From the NCBI GenBank assembly GCA_040954595.2, contig CM082577.2:13578001-13642000 (forward strand): 64,000 bases of DNA, in the 5' to 3' direction. The notes under the pieces are model-generated. The model did not search any database. It saw only the letters and a program-made list of their open reading frames with translations, and was not told where the DNA came from. The DNA comes from Balanoglossus misakiensis (taxonomy: Eukaryota > Hemichordata). Position numbers and translations under genes: made by a program. Of this stretch, positions 22,686 to 35,435 are shown in pieces. Within the stretch, counting starts at the first letter, position 1. Each line of letters starts with the position of its first letter.

Positions 22686-25600
22686 ATGGCCATAAAAGGC
22701 AGGAGAAAGCGACTGAAAACAGCATTTAAACGTGGACATACTAGATGTAAGGCTGTACAAGGGCACTGTGACCAAACTAGTCCATTGCAGTTGTACTGGT
22801 GGAAAAGACTGGATCACGACATATTCCAACAGGTTGTGCGCCATACATCAACTGGAGCTTTGGTAGTCCCTGACGCGGATGGTAGAACTGGTCCCGCCAA
22901 ACTTTTGCGACCACGCCCAGCGGAAGCCAAACCAACCATCACAGATAAGTACCTAGAAAAAACGACAGTACATGACAAAGTGTATGGGGGGATGATTTTA
23001 GTTGATAAACAAAAAATGTTGGAAATGTTCAACATATGTCATAAACAGCACGGTACCATAGGAAAGTGTCAAATTCCAGAGCTTCAGATTAACAAAGAAA
23101 TTAAAAAGGGTATCTGTTGCAAATATGTGTTGAACTGCAAAAATTGTCCTTTTATTTCAGAAACTTTTAATTTGTACCAAGATGTTGCCAGTACCAGGAA
23201 GGGAGCGAAAACTGCCGCACCAAACATAGCGTTACAAGTTGGTTTGCAGGACAGCCCAATCGGAAATTCGAAAGTGAGGCACATTTTAGCAGCAGCGGAT
23301 ATTCACCCACCTTCCCGGAGTTCTATGCAGACAACCTCGAACAATGTTGGGACCAAGACAGTTCTTTTAAACAATGAAGATATGGACCGACGCATAGAGG
23401 GTTTGAAAGAAATAAATGAACCCCGAGGATTTCCTGGAAATGCCCCCATCGCTGTACAGCTGGATGCAAGGTACAACTCAAATACGATTGCCAGTCGCAA
23501 AAAACTAGGGCAGGTCGCTTCCCAGGCAGTAGGGATCTGTTGTGAAGATCAAACAGACCAGCACCAAATTATTGGCATGGTACTACAACATAAACTCTGT
23601 TGGACAGGGGCTTGGCTTAAGGGGAGAGGATATGATGTACATTGCCCTGGGAACCATGTTAATTGCACGGCAAATCTAAAGGCACATGAGCCATTGTCTG
23701 AATATACAATTGGCAAAGAGCTAGGACTCAAATTTGGCTTCAATGAACTTCTCATAAAATATGCCACCACTGATGGGGATGGACGTAGCGCAGCTGGCTT
23801 TGAAGAGGGTCTTCAATTTTTACATCCGCTCTGGAATGTGACACGTTTAGCAGACCCCATCCATCTGGGTCAAAGCCAGTTTAGAGCAACCCTGTCTGCT
23901 AAATTTAGTGATAACATGTTCCCTGGGGAAACCAAATCTGAGAGAGCATGTGCCCAGAAAGTGTTTGCCATGGATGTAAAAACACGCTGCCACCAAATTC
24001 TGGAACAACTACTCATTAAATATGGGCCAAACACAAAACTAATCGGGGACCGCCTACCAAAAGTTACAGCAGCACCCTTACGAAGTTGTTTTCTTGTGGC
24101 AAACATGCGGCGAAGTTGCGGCACATGTGCGGCACGCAAATTTCTGACCGCAACTTTGTGGCGACTAATCGCCGATGATCGCCAGTACCGGCACACTTCT
24201 GGCGATCAGTCAAGACTTTTGCGGCACGTATGCCGCAACATTTAAGTAAACATAGAGTGTCTTGTACTACTGGTGATCAGTGGAGCCTTTTGCGGCCCAT
24301 ATGCCGCAAAAGTAAAGTAAACAGGGAGTTTGATATTATCTGGTGATCAGTGGAGTCTGTTGCGGCACGGTTGCGGTATATATGCCAGAACGTTCTAGTA
24401 AACAGAGTTTGAATTTGCAGCTGGTTATAATTACTTTTTGGTGACATGTGCAGAAACGAGAATGAGGCTGGTTTCATTTAGGCGGACATTTTGATTGTGT
24501 AAGGTTACACTGTAGTCACTGTGCCCATCAAAAAACATGAATTTGATGTCACCAATCCATACAGCTGGAAGCTGCTTCACTTGAATACTGTGGTAGCGAT
24601 ATTTGTGCATTACCAGAGGTCAGTAGTTTGAACAATTTCCTGAGGATGATGTCATAATCTTGTACTAAAAGTCAGACTAAATGGAAAAGTGTCTGCAAAA
24701 GAAAAACTCTGGTGTTGATCCAAGACAATTTATACCAGTAAGAGGACACTTGAGACAAGAACATTGCAATGACATGTATACAGCTGGGTGAGTTTTCTAA
24801 ATTTTGTTGGTTTCTGTGGTAGTTGAATCACTTGAGTTAACTATAAAATAATGCCTGCTGTTGAAATAAACAATAAGGGTCACAATTTAACAAAGAAAGG
24901 ATGTTTTGTCTAAGCCTGTTGAATATACTTGGGATAACTCTCCTTATGGGAAGTACATGTATGAATATGACACACCAAATTCACATGAGAATTAAGATTT
25001 GCTGAACCAAGATACATGTACATTGTACTGTGAAGTATGCAAACTTCAGAACAGAATGGATAGATTGGCAATTCTTTTCACGGGTGGCTGGTAGCTAAGA
25101 AGGGGCCACAGTAGGGATTAATTAAATGTATTAACAAGAGGTCATAATTTGCGGCATATACGCCGCAAACCCACAAAGTTGCGGTATGTTTACCGCAACT
25201 GTTCGCCGCAACAGCTCATTTGCATGCGAAAATATGCATTAGCCGCGCGTGCGCCGCAAACAGTTGCGGTATATGCGCCGCAAAGTTGCAAAGGGCAGAA
25301 TTTGCGGCATGTACGCCGCAAACCCCTGTTTTGGCATACGTGCCGCATATGTGCCACAAAGTTGCGGTATGTTTACCGCAACTGTGCGCCGCAACAGCTC
25401 ATTTGCATGCGAAAATATGCATTAGCCGTGCGTGCGCCGCAAACAGTTGCGGTATATGTGCTGCAAAGTTGCGGTAAGTTTACCACAACTGTTCGCCAGA
25501 AGCCTTATTTTTTCGTAAGGGCAACTCTTTTGTGCTATAAGGGAGACTGCTCAAAGTGTAGATATAATTCCATCGTTTGTGAGGGTGGGAAAAGAAAGAA

Positions 25601-25862
25601 TTGGATGAAACGGTCTGTACATCTGTCACCCTATCGGCTCACAAAAGTCAACATGAATGAAAATGATGAAATACTGCTGAGGGATATTATAGCTATAAAA
25701 TTAAGTGAAGAAAGCCTTGAAAAGCTTAGATTTGGCACCAATACTCAACGGTGTGAGGCAGTGAATCGGGGCATTAGTACTTCCTTACCTAAAAATGTCA
25801 ATTTCTCTCGCAATGCGACTTCAAGGTTAAATATTAATAATTACTTTAAAATTAGTAAATAA
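22686..25862 (+). pseudogene. Mutator-like transposase, copy 1, interrupted and 3' truncated
   Basis: The first 463 codons (22,686-24,074) are open from ATG. They show C-x-C zinc-like ligands (KQHGTIGKC, CKYVLNCKNCPF), IAVQLDARYN (first candidate D), CPGNHVNCTANL, ATTDGDGRSAAGFEEG (second candidate D) and FSDNMFPGETKSERA. This order matches the Mutator-like transposase family common in cnidarians and other aquatic animals. A 1,447-bp insertion follows at 24,075-25,521. The frame resumes with CYKGDCSKC and TNTQRCEAVNRGIS, then is cut at 25,823 by the duplication junction and reads into LNINNYFKISK. It cannot make a full transposase. Confidence 0.72.
24075..25521. mobile_element. 1,447-bp palindrome-rich non-autonomous element inside the transposase, unit 1
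   Basis: The ends are inverted: CCCTTACGAA at 24,075-24,084 and TTCGTAAGGG at 25,512-25,521. CA flanks both sides (24,073-24,074 and 25,522-25,523), and removal of the element plus one CA restores the host frame. Inside are many 20-nt interrupted palindromes of the form TTGCGGYATRTRCGCCGCAA (24,219; 24,288; 25,149; 25,179; 25,362 and others), clustered at both ends. A block of about 110 bp is repeated at a 183-bp offset (25,179 and 25,362). No transposase is encoded; the 25149-25500 frame is a by-product of the repeats. Confidence 0.75.
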
Positions 25863-26809
25863 CATTGTGGCCTGTGTGTATGTGTCAACATTGTTTCCAT
25901 GTACTTTTGTAATCCTATCTTTTTACTGAGCAGAATATTCAGGTCAGAGTGATGTGGAGGAATTGAGCATGGTATAAAATAACACCTGTTAACAATAGAT
26001 TTCAATCAATCTCTATTTCCAACAGCAAGATGTCAGACACTTGTAAGCTTAGACAGACATAAAGAATAAACCTTCGAGATTCGATGCATCGCTTGACGTC
26101 CTGTTGTTGCTGAAAACCCATTAATCCATAAAGAAACATAGACCAAAGTCTCCCACAACTTTAATGAAGTTACTTCAATGATCCGACCTGGAGAAATAAC
26201 AACATCTGGGACAATAAGAGAGTGGACCAACCTGTTAACAGACTGCTTTAGAAAGGAGGAGATGGAGTCCATGCGCATGCACATGCGCACTCACACATCA
26301 CAAATACATACAAACACCACTTTGGTCGATGCTTCTCTATTGCTGAGGGGGTTTTCAGCATCATCTCATAACATATATCACGAGATGCAACAAATCTCAC
26401 AAGCCACAGGCTCTTTTGTCAATAATAATATTATTATTAGTAGTAGTAGTAGTAGTAGTATTACGCAATGGGAATACCAACCATATACAAGAAACTCTAT
26501 ACAAAACTTTTCCAAAGTTGAGTGATGGGGGTTGGATCGGCAAAGCAGCAGTTGCAGGTGTTCACAATGGCACTGGTGGCATTTAGTGCTATAGAAATGT
26601 TGGGTACACAGTGCCATAACTAAGAGACGTCAGCCCACTGCGTCAAGCTGTTGGGTATATAATGCCCCTACAAGTTGCTCTGGACCTCACACCTGTGGCA
26701 TCTCAAAAGGTAAGTAATTTTTTATTCATAGTGTCTGTATAATCATGGATGTAAAAAAGGAGACATCCATAGTATAATTGAACATCTAATGCGCATATCA
26801 TTGTAATAG

Positions 26810-27054
26810 GGCAGACAATATTAAACACCATTTAAAAGCAGTGCATGGGGATGAGACCAAACGAGAGCAACCCCTCCAAAATCGAGTGCACATACACCTG
26901 CAATGTTTGTTCTCGTTCCCTCAGTCGGAAAGATAATATGAATATAGAGACTGGAGCGAAAGCAGTAAAGATACTTGAAGACAAAGGTCACAGACTTGTT
27001 TTCGTAACTGAAGGCAATGTTACAGATATTTTGTATGAACTAAACAAAACTTGA
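26810..27054 (+). pseudogene. C2H2 zinc-finger terminal exon relic, unit 2
   Basis: Duplicate of 19963-20207 with the same frame change, stop and downstream AATAAA (27165-27170). Confidence 0.5.
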
Positions 27055-29532
27055 ACTTTGACTGTTCTGTGGTTGTTCAGACCATTTTTTCCTCAACAGA
27101 AGTGTTGTTTTGTCAACTGCTGTAACTTTCAATGAATTTCTTTTGCATTTTTGTTTTTAATGTCAATAAAAGTTCTTTGTTCTAATCCCACAAATAAGTT
27201 GATTTAGGCATACAGGATATGCATGTCACATGAGCCTGTGCATGTGTAGATTGCTTTGTTATTGTTGGCAGGAGAATTCTTGTCAGGATGAACATTCATA
27301 TGTAAACATACATACGTTATTTTGAAAAGGTTGAGTTGTTGTTTGGATATGCTTTGGTGAGTACAGATTTGATGCAAGAACTAGCAACTGACATATCATG
27401 AAATAAAAATAGTGAGAACATCAAAAGTAACAGCTGCTGGCCCTTTGTTTAAATTTATATCGCGAGTTTTGCTGAACTTAGGTAACAAAGGTTACTTGTT
27501 CAAATTTTGAAAGAAATTGCTCTGAAAACTGTTTATCTTTACATATGGGGTAACCATGCATGTATGTAATATGTATTATGCTGTATTCTGTGTGTGTCTG
27601 CTTAGACTACATAGGACAGTGTTGTTTGTGTTCAAAATCTTCCATGTACATGTAGGTTAGTGCAATGTTTAAGGCACATTTGCAGCAGGTTTTTTGTATG
27701 TTTTACTTCAGTATTCCAAACAAAAACAAAAAGTCACAGAAAATTGTGTTACCTTTCTACATTGGATTCACAGTGCAAGGTGACTGAGCCATATATCCAT
27801 TATTTAACTCTAATTTCTGCATCTTATAGGTTAGACGTAAGGTTATTTGAAAAACATTTAGAGATTTATGCCATGGCTGCCAATTATAAAGAAAGAGTGT
27901 ATAAGAAGTCAAACACAATGTCTATGGGCATATGTAAGCCTCATGTTCCTCCATACTGCTTCTATTTTTTTCAATCTTGAATTTGTGTTCCTCAAGACTT
28001 ATTCATATGAGAACAATTCTAACTCAAAAAATATAGAATTTGGAGTGAACGTCCCAGAGCTTTGAATTTGATTTGTTCCACTGTGAAGTAAATCAGCATC
28101 TACTCACAAAATGATACATCCATAGGTAAAATTAGAATAAAACAATCTGCTTGCTGCCTCTGTTGCTTGACCAACAAATTCCACAGACTAATTTTTTTCT
28201 CTCCAATTGCCAAATTTGCAAAGTTATATCATTGCTTCGTTCTATCCATATTATTGAGAAAGGGCCCAAATATTTCCATGACTTTTGTTGTATCAAAGTT
28301 TCTCTTGGCGCAAGACCTGTAATTTATTTCCCATAGACGACAATGGTAGCGTTGAGCTAAATATTCCTATTTTATAACATTCAGCGAGCTGAATCCCATT
28401 AACTGCAGTCAGAACATGGTCTGTTTGTGCACAGGCTAAATTTTCGTGCAGGCAAGTCCATGGATTTTTTTCGGGAGAGGTCAAAATAGCGCCCCCAGTG
28501 GTAATTTTGAAAAAATTTATGCCAAAGTGCACAGTCGCCTCATCTTGCATTACTCCGCTGTGTACAACAACATTACACCACATTCTCTCACACCAGTGGG
28601 AATTTTGAATGCATCTCAAAATGCTCTCTCCAAAAATGCTACATATCCATGGTAAATCCTATTGAGCATCAATTCAGGTCTCAAAGTATTAGGCAATGCA
28701 CTACTTTTTTTACGGACTATCTTCGTGGGTAACGAACCAGGAAGTGAATTACAGGTCTTGTGCCAATATAGGGAAGTCAAAATTAACAAAAATGCAAAAT
28801 TTTACTACCGGTGAAAAGACAGACTGTCCCAATAAATAATGTTAAAATATAAAAGTCCCTCGCCAAGTACTTCTGCTGATGGGTCAGTTTGAAACCATAC
28901 ATGTGTAGTAGTGACACATGTCATTTTAATTTTCAAAAAAATAAGCTGTGACACATGAAATCATACCACTAGAAAAAAATCTTGCAGCCCCAGAACATAG
29001 ATCCTACAAGTTTTGCACTTGTCAAAGACTGTCTCTCTCATAACTGTTGTAATCATTGCAGAAATTTGAAATACAACGTAAAACTTTGCTAATTTTCAAT
29101 GGAAATGCAATATTACTGGTATTTTTGCTCAAATTTCTGAAAATAAACATCTCCCTCAGAAAAACCAATGAAGGGATTTGCACAAATTGAACATATGAAA
29201 ACACTTGACACTCCTGCTTTACAAAAAAATACTAATTTGGCCAGGCAGATAATATTTACATTAAAAAATGGCATTTTGTTACCCTACACCCCATTACCAG
29301 AGAAATCGAATATGGCTGCCATTGCCACTGAATGACATTTTGCCTTGCTGAGCAACATGCATAGAATGGAATATTAAGGAACATTCTCTATACATTTGCA
29401 TAAAGAATTATTTTTAAAATTAAACTGTCATGATTCTAGAACTCATCAATTGGAACAGAATTTCTAACTGTCATTTCAAATCTGAGCTACACTGGATTAG
29501 AGTGTAGATGCATATGACTGACTCCATACACT

Positions 29533-32500
29533 ATGGCCATAAAAGGCAGGAGAAAGCGACTGAAAACAGCATTTAAACGTGGACATACTAGATGTAAGGC
29601 TGTACAAGGGCACTGTGACCAAACTAGTCCATTGCAGTTGTACTGGTGGAAAAGACTGGATCACGACATATTCCAACAGGTTGTGCGCCATACATCAACT
29701 GGAGCTTTGGTAGTCCCTGACGCGGATGGTAGAACTGGTCCCGCCAAACTTTTGCGACCACGCCCAGCGGAAGCCAAACCAACCATCACAGATAAGTACC
29801 TAGAAAAAACGACAGTACATGACAAAGTGTATGGGGGGATGATTTTAGTTGATAAACAAAAAATGTTGGAAATGTTCAACATATGTCATAAACAGCACGG
29901 TACCATAGGAAAGTGTCAAATTCCAGAGCTTCAGATTAACAAAGAAATTAAAAAGGGTATCTGTTGCAAATATGTGTTGAACTGCAAAAATTGTCCTTTT
30001 ATTTCAGAAACTTTTAATTTGTACCAAGATGTTGCCAGTACCAGGAAGGGAGCGAAAACTGCCGCACCAAACATAGCGTTACAAGTTGGTTTGCAGGACA
30101 GCCCAATCGGAAATTCGAAAGTGAGGCACATTTTAGCAGCAGCGGATATTCACCCACCTTCCCGGAGTTCTATGCAGACAACCTCGAACAATGTTGGGAC
30201 CAAGACAGTTCTTTTAAACAATGAAGATATGGACCGACGCATAGAGGGTTTGAAAGAAATAAATGAACCCCGAGGATTTCCTGGAAATGCCCCCATCGCT
30301 GTACAGCTGGATGCAAGGTACAACTCAAATACGATTGCCAGTCGCAAAAAACTAGGGCAGGTCGCTTCCCAGGCAGTAGGGATCTGTTGTGAAGATCAAA
30401 CAGACCAGCACCAAATTATTGGCATGGTACTACAACATAAACTCTGTTGGACAGGGGCTTGCCTTAAGGGGAGAGGATATGATGTACATTGCCCTGGGAA
30501 CCATGTTAATTGCACGGCAAATCTAAAGGCACATGAGCCATTGTCTGAATATACAATTGGCAAAGAGCTAGGACTCAAATTTGGCTTCAATGAACTTCTC
30601 ATAAAATATGCCACCACTGATGGGGATGGACGTAGCGCAGCTGGCTTTGAAGAGGGTCTTCAATTTTTACATCCGCTCTGGAATGTGACACGTTTAGCAG
30701 ACCCCATCCATCTGGGTCAAAGCCAGTTTAGAGCAACCCTGTCTGCTAAATTTAGTGATAACATGTTCCCTGGGGAAACCAAATCTGAGAGAGCATGTGC
30801 CCAGAAAGTGTTTGCCATGGATGTAAAAACACGCTGCCACCAAATTCTGGAACAACTACTCATTAAATATGGGCCAAACACAAAACTAATCGGGGACCGC
30901 CTACCAAAAGTTACAGCAGCACCCTTACGAAGTTGTTTTCTTGTGGCAAACATGCGGCGAAGTTGCGGCACATGTGCGGCACGCAAATTTCTGACCGCAA
31001 CTTTGTGGCGACTAATCGCCGATGATCGCCAGTACCGGCACACTTCTGGCGATCAGTCAAGACTTTTGCGGCACGTATGCCGCAACATTTAAGTAAACAT
31101 AGAGTGTCTTGTACTACTGGTGATCAGTGGAGCCTTTTGCGGCCCATATGCCGCAAAAGTAAAGTAAACAGGGAGTTTGATATTATCTGGTGATCAGTGG
31201 AGTCTGTTGCGGCACGGTTGCGGTATATATGCCAGAACGTTCTAGTAAACAGAGTTTGAATTTGCAGCTGGTTATAATTACTTTTTGGTGACATGTGCAG
31301 AAACGAGAATGAGGCTGGTTTCATTTAGGCGGACATTTTGATTGTGTAAGGTTACACTGTAGTCACTGTGCCCATCAAAAAACATGAATTTGATGTCACC
31401 AATCCATACAGCTGGAAGCTGCTTCACTTGAATACTGTGGTAGCGATATTTGTGCATTACCAGAGGTCAGTAGTTTGAACAATTTCCTGAGGATGATGTC
31501 ATAATCTTGTACTAAAAGTCAGACTAAATGGAAAAGTGTCTGCAAAAGAAAAACTCTGGTGTTGATCCAAGACAATTTATACCAGTAAGAGGACACTTGA
31601 GACAAGAACATTGCAATGACATGTATACAGCTGGGTGAGTTTTCTAAATTTTGTTGGTTTCTGTGGTAGTTGAATCACTTGAGTTAACTATAAAATAATG
31701 CCTGCTGTTGAAATAAACAATAAGGGTCACAATTTAACAAAGAAAGGATGTTTTGTCTAAGCCTGTTGAATATACTTGGGATAACTCTCCTTATGGGAAG
31801 TACATGTATGAATATGACACACCAAATTCACATGAGAATTAAGATTTGCTGAACCAAGATACATGTACATTGTACTGTGAAGTATGCAAACTTCAGAACA
31901 GAATGGATAGATTGGCAATTCTTTTCACGGGTGGCTGGTAGCTAAGAAGGGGCCACAGTAGGGATTAATTAAATGTATTAACAAGAGGTCATAATTTGCG
32001 GCATATACGCCGCAAACCCACAAAGTTGCGGTATGTTTACCGCAACTGTTCGCCGCAACAGCTCATTTGCATGCGAAAATATGCATTAGCCGCGCGTGCG
32101 CCGCAAACAGTTGCGGTATATGCGCCGCAAAGTTGCAAAGGGCAGAATTTGCGGCATGTACGCCGCAAACCCCTGTTTTGGCATACGTGCCGCATATGTG
32201 CCACAAAGTTGCGGTATGTTTACCGCAACTGTGCGCCGCAACAGCTCATTTGCATGCGAAAATATGCATTAGCCGTGCGTGCGCCGCAAACAGTTGCGGT
32301 ATATGTGCTGCAAAGTTGCGGTAAGTTTACCACAACTGTTCGCCAGAAGCCTTATTTTTTCGTAAGGGCAACTCTTTTGTGCTATAAGGGAGACTGCTCA
32401 AAGTGTAGATATAATTCCATCGTTTGTGAGGGTGGGAAAAGAAAGAATTGGATGAAACGGTCTGTACATCTGTCACCCTATCGGCTCACAAAAGTCAACA

Positions 32501-33018
32501 TGAATGAAAATGATGAAATACTGCTGAGGGATATTATAGCTATAAAATTAAGTGAAGAAAGCCTTGAAAAGCTTAGATTTGGCACCAATACTCAACGGTG
32601 TGAGGCAGTGAATCGGGGCATTAGTACTTCCTTACCTAAAAATGTCAATTTCTCTCGCAATGCGACTTCACGTGTAGCTTCAGCAATTCATCGTCTAAAT
32701 AATGGATTGGCTGAATCAACACATACAAAGCTTGAAGCCTTAGGCTGTCCTTTGGCCAGGGGTGGTAGTGCAGCAGCAAGTCTGAAATCAATGGCAATGG
32801 AAAAGCAATATGATAAAATGTACAAAAAGACACGTGCATTTAAACAAAGGCAGTTGAAATGCAGAATCAGAAAGGCCAAACATTATTATCTACACAAGAG
32901 GAATGTAACTGAAAGTAAAGATCAATATAAACGTGGACAGCTTGACCGGCCTGTCAACCGAGTAACTGTTAAGAAATTAAAGGGGGACCACACATATGCA
33001 AGATCAATTTCTAATTAA
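29533..33018 (+). pseudogene. Mutator-like transposase, copy 2, interrupted only by an insertion
   Basis: Same as copy 1 (W310 is C here) but with its full 3' end: after the insertion (30,922-32,368) the frame continues through TNTQRCEAVNRGIS, SAIHRLNNGLAEST and a basic C-terminus to TAA at 33,016-33,018. Apart from the insertion and its 2-bp CA duplication the coding part is open, about 678 codons, so the gene was intact until the insertion. The N-terminal candidate zinc ligands and both DD motifs are present. No terminal repeats recognised. Confidence 0.72.
30922..32368. mobile_element. Same palindrome-rich element, unit 2 copy
   Basis: Duplicated with unit 2. Terminal CCCTTACGAA / TTCGTAAGGG and CA flanks are identical, so it was inserted before the 6,847-bp duplication. 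Confidence 0.75.
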
Positions 33019-33177
33019 AAGCATATTGAAATTGATACAATTGAAAATAAATAAAATCATTCCAGTATAGTGTTGTGAGTACGGTACTGGTTCAACTTAT
33101 TCGAGTTTTGTTGACATTATTGGGAGGATTTTGGTCGATTGTTCTTTGCCACTGAGTGGAGGCCCGGAGTGGGCAAT

Positions 33178-33716
33178 ATGGCTGCCCAGGTTGCCAGTCC
33201 ATTCCGTAGGTTGACTCAGAAACAGGCTATTAGATGTACTAATGTTGAAGATCTCTCTGTGGAGAGAAATGTTGTGTGGAAGAAATTGCCAAGAAGATTG
33301 GTAGCGAGAACATTATAGCAGCCTCTCGCATGAATAGGTCAGTTGTAGTTTTCTTGGCATCGCTGGAGAATGTTGAGATCATTGTAGAGTCCAGACTGTC
33401 TGTTGACGGTGAAATGGTTGATGTTGAACACATGGTGAAGCCAGCTTCCAAATTAATTCTTTCAAACGTTCCCCCTTTTATCCCCAATGAATGCCGAGAG
33501 GAAGAATTGTGGAGATTAGGTAGAGTTGTTGGAAGCATGAGGCCAATTCCACTAGGGTGCAAAAACCCAGCGTTGAGACATGTGAAGTCTTTCAGACGTC
33601 AAATTCATGTTTTATTGCACAATAGACTTCAGTCAATGCATTTCCAACAGCAAGATGCCAGACACAAGCTGAGAAGACATAAAGAAGAAACTTGTGAGAT
33701 TCAATGCATCTCTTGA
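33178..33716 (+). pseudogene. Tx1/L1-like LINE ORF1 fragment
   Basis: From ATG 33,178 the text is MAAQVASPFRRLTQKQAI, then after a one-base shift near 33,276 EEIAKKIGSENIIAASRMNR, VVVFLASLENVE, then WRLGRVVGSMRPIPLGCKNP and HVKSFRRQIHVLL. The IPLGC to SFRRQ pair is typical of the RRM-like part of ORF1 in Tx1/L1-like LINEs, an RNA-binding protein. The zinc-knuckle end and ORF2 are missing. Confidence 0.6.
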
Positions 33717-33897
33717 CATCCTTATGTTTAAGAGATGTTGTTGCTGAAATCCCATTCATCCATAAAGTTTCATGGACCAAAATCTCCAACAACTTCAATG
33801 AAGTTACTTCAACTATTCGACCTGGAGAATTAACAACATCCCGGACAAACTATTTTTTTTATAGATTATGGATATCATAGATCAAACTTTTTACGTA

Positions 33898-34029
33898 TTT
33901 CTCGATAAATTCAAGACGAAAAGTAGTAGGTTGTTCCATTGGAGCCTACTTCTCCAACCGTATTCAATTAAAGTCATCCATATTTCGGGTAAAGAGAACG
34001 TTATCGCTGATGCATTATCGAGGGCTTAA
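33898..34029 (+). pseudogene. Ty3/Gypsy polyprotein fragment (RNase H end)
   Basis: The short frame reads FLDKFKTKSSRLFHWSLLLQ then VIHISGKENVIADALSRA and stops. HWSLLLQ and GKENVIADALSR are the conserved end of RNase H in Ty3/Gypsy elements. Upstream reverse transcriptase and downstream integrase are missing. A purine tract and an LTR follow within 100 bp, so this is a deleted element. Confidence 0.75.
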
Positions 34030-34109
34030 AAAAGGCCAGGTCAGCTATTTGAGTATGTAATTGTTAAAAAACGACACAGTAGTGACGTTTTTTCCTTTTG
34101 AAGGGGAGG

Positions 34110-34809
34110 TGTTATGTAGGTTAGGTTTGCTGTTGTTTTGTGACCAGGTGTGTTTTCGCTCATTTCGTAATTTGAATATTTGCGTGACCAGGTGTGGTGC
34201 ATTCATTATTTTTTCCCCATATAAAAAGCCTACACGGTTTGTAGCGGCGTAGCTGCTAATTTGGACTTGCCCGTGTGAGCTGTTCCGTTCCTCGCCGGCT
34301 TGGAAGCTGTGCCGTTATTTCCTGTTGCACTGGTCTGGAAACCGCGCCTAGAAGCCGTGTTGTTTCATGCTGCCCTGGTCTGGAAACCGCGCCTAGAAGC
34401 CGTGCTACCATGAGGAATTCGTCTGAAAGCCGCGCCGTCTATCGGGGAATTGTGTCAGAACGCTACTCGGACTGAACGTCGCTGTTTGAGACTGCCGTGG
34501 TGTTGGTCGCGTTCGTCGTGTGCTACGGAAGCTTGGACTTTAGTTTTTCATTTCCTACACCTGGTCACATTTAAGGTAGCCACTTATTTTTGTGTGTTTT
34601 TACAGTACGTGTATCACCATTTTATATTTACCCATGTTTATTTTAATAATTAAAAAGTTTCCATAAGCAAGGAAATAACGTGTGGTGTGCCTATTGTTCA
34701 CCGTCTTTGTTGCGTGCTGCGCTGGTTGGTTCACCAAAGCAAGCCATTCAGTAAGTCTATTTTTGCTCACTGCCCTGATTCGGAACTGAACGGCCAGCGT
34801 GTCGTAACA
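34110..34809 (+). repeat. Putative 3' LTR of the Ty3/Gypsy element, 700 bp
   Basis: It starts TGTTATG right after the polypurine tract GAAGGGGAGG and ends GTCGTAACA, giving TGTTA...TAACA ends. CATATAAAAAG near 34,219 is a TATA-like box. A 53-bp internal direct repeat (TGGTCTGGAAACCGCGCCTA at about 34,331 and 34,377) is visible. No second LTR lies in the window. Confidence 0.65.
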
Positions 34810-35435
34810 ATCCCCCCAAAAGACGTCAGTGCAATATCTCCAAACAAATATGAACCACAGTGGTATACATATGCACACCAATGAATGTTGTGAAACGAGT
34901 CGAAGGCTATACCTGTTGGAAATTTTGTTTTAATTTTTCCATGCCGAAATGATTCATCAGATGTGCTAAAATAAGTTCCATCAAACTTCATACTTATATG
35001 TAATTGTGACAAGTATGATACATGTGTGTATATCAAATATGTCACAGACAAGAAATATTACAATGAAAATGGGGACAACAACTCATACCACATTTTGATT
35101 CAGAAGAAAGCAACACTGACACTATCGAACTTGTAATAACCATTTTCTCAAACAGCTGCAAATACTGATTCACATCCTGACATGTTACAAATTTTACTTT
35201 AATTTGGCTTGAATTCACTATGTCTAAATATTGCAAATACAATGTATCTACTATATGATATATATGAGACAAACAAGAAATGTTATGATCAAACCAATGA
35301 CTGTCAGTTCCCTAAAACCATATCCTAGAGGTATGTCATTGAAAATGACTTGTACAACCTTACAGTGTGTTCATGAAATTATGCTGAATTGAAATTTAGT
35401 TGAGAAGTTTACATTCATGTTTGATATTTCTTTAG
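34810..35435. other. Intergenic, nothing recognised
   Basis: AT-rich. Short minus-strand frames here show no motif. Confidence 0.4.

Larger units (their letters stand above)
18977..25823. repeat. Tandem duplication unit 1 (6,847 bp)
   Basis: This block recurs head-to-tail immediately downstream at 25,824-32,670 with a constant offset of 6,847. By eye I found three differences: T19546/A26393, T19593/G26440 and G23615/C30462 (Trp310 to Cys in the transposase). The junction sequences (GAATCAAGGTT, ACTTCAAGGTT, ACTTCACGTG) share only TCA. Confidence 0.95.
25824..32670. repeat. Tandem duplication unit 2 (6,847 bp)
   Basis: Head-to-tail copy of 18,977-25,823. It runs on into unique sequence (CGTGTAGCTTCAGC) that completes the transposase reading frame, so this copy has the original downstream context and unit 1 the original upstream context. 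Confidence 0.95.

Noticed and set aside
24219-25470. Regular palindromes suggesting a CRISPR array
   Set aside because: Repeats are palindromic, irregularly spaced, variable, and lie in a eukaryotic transposon; no unique spacers or cas genes.
25149-25500. ORF rich in RHxRRK and CAxR repeats as a novel repeat protein
   Set aside because: It is the translation of the TTGCGG palindromes within the inserted element, in several frames at once.
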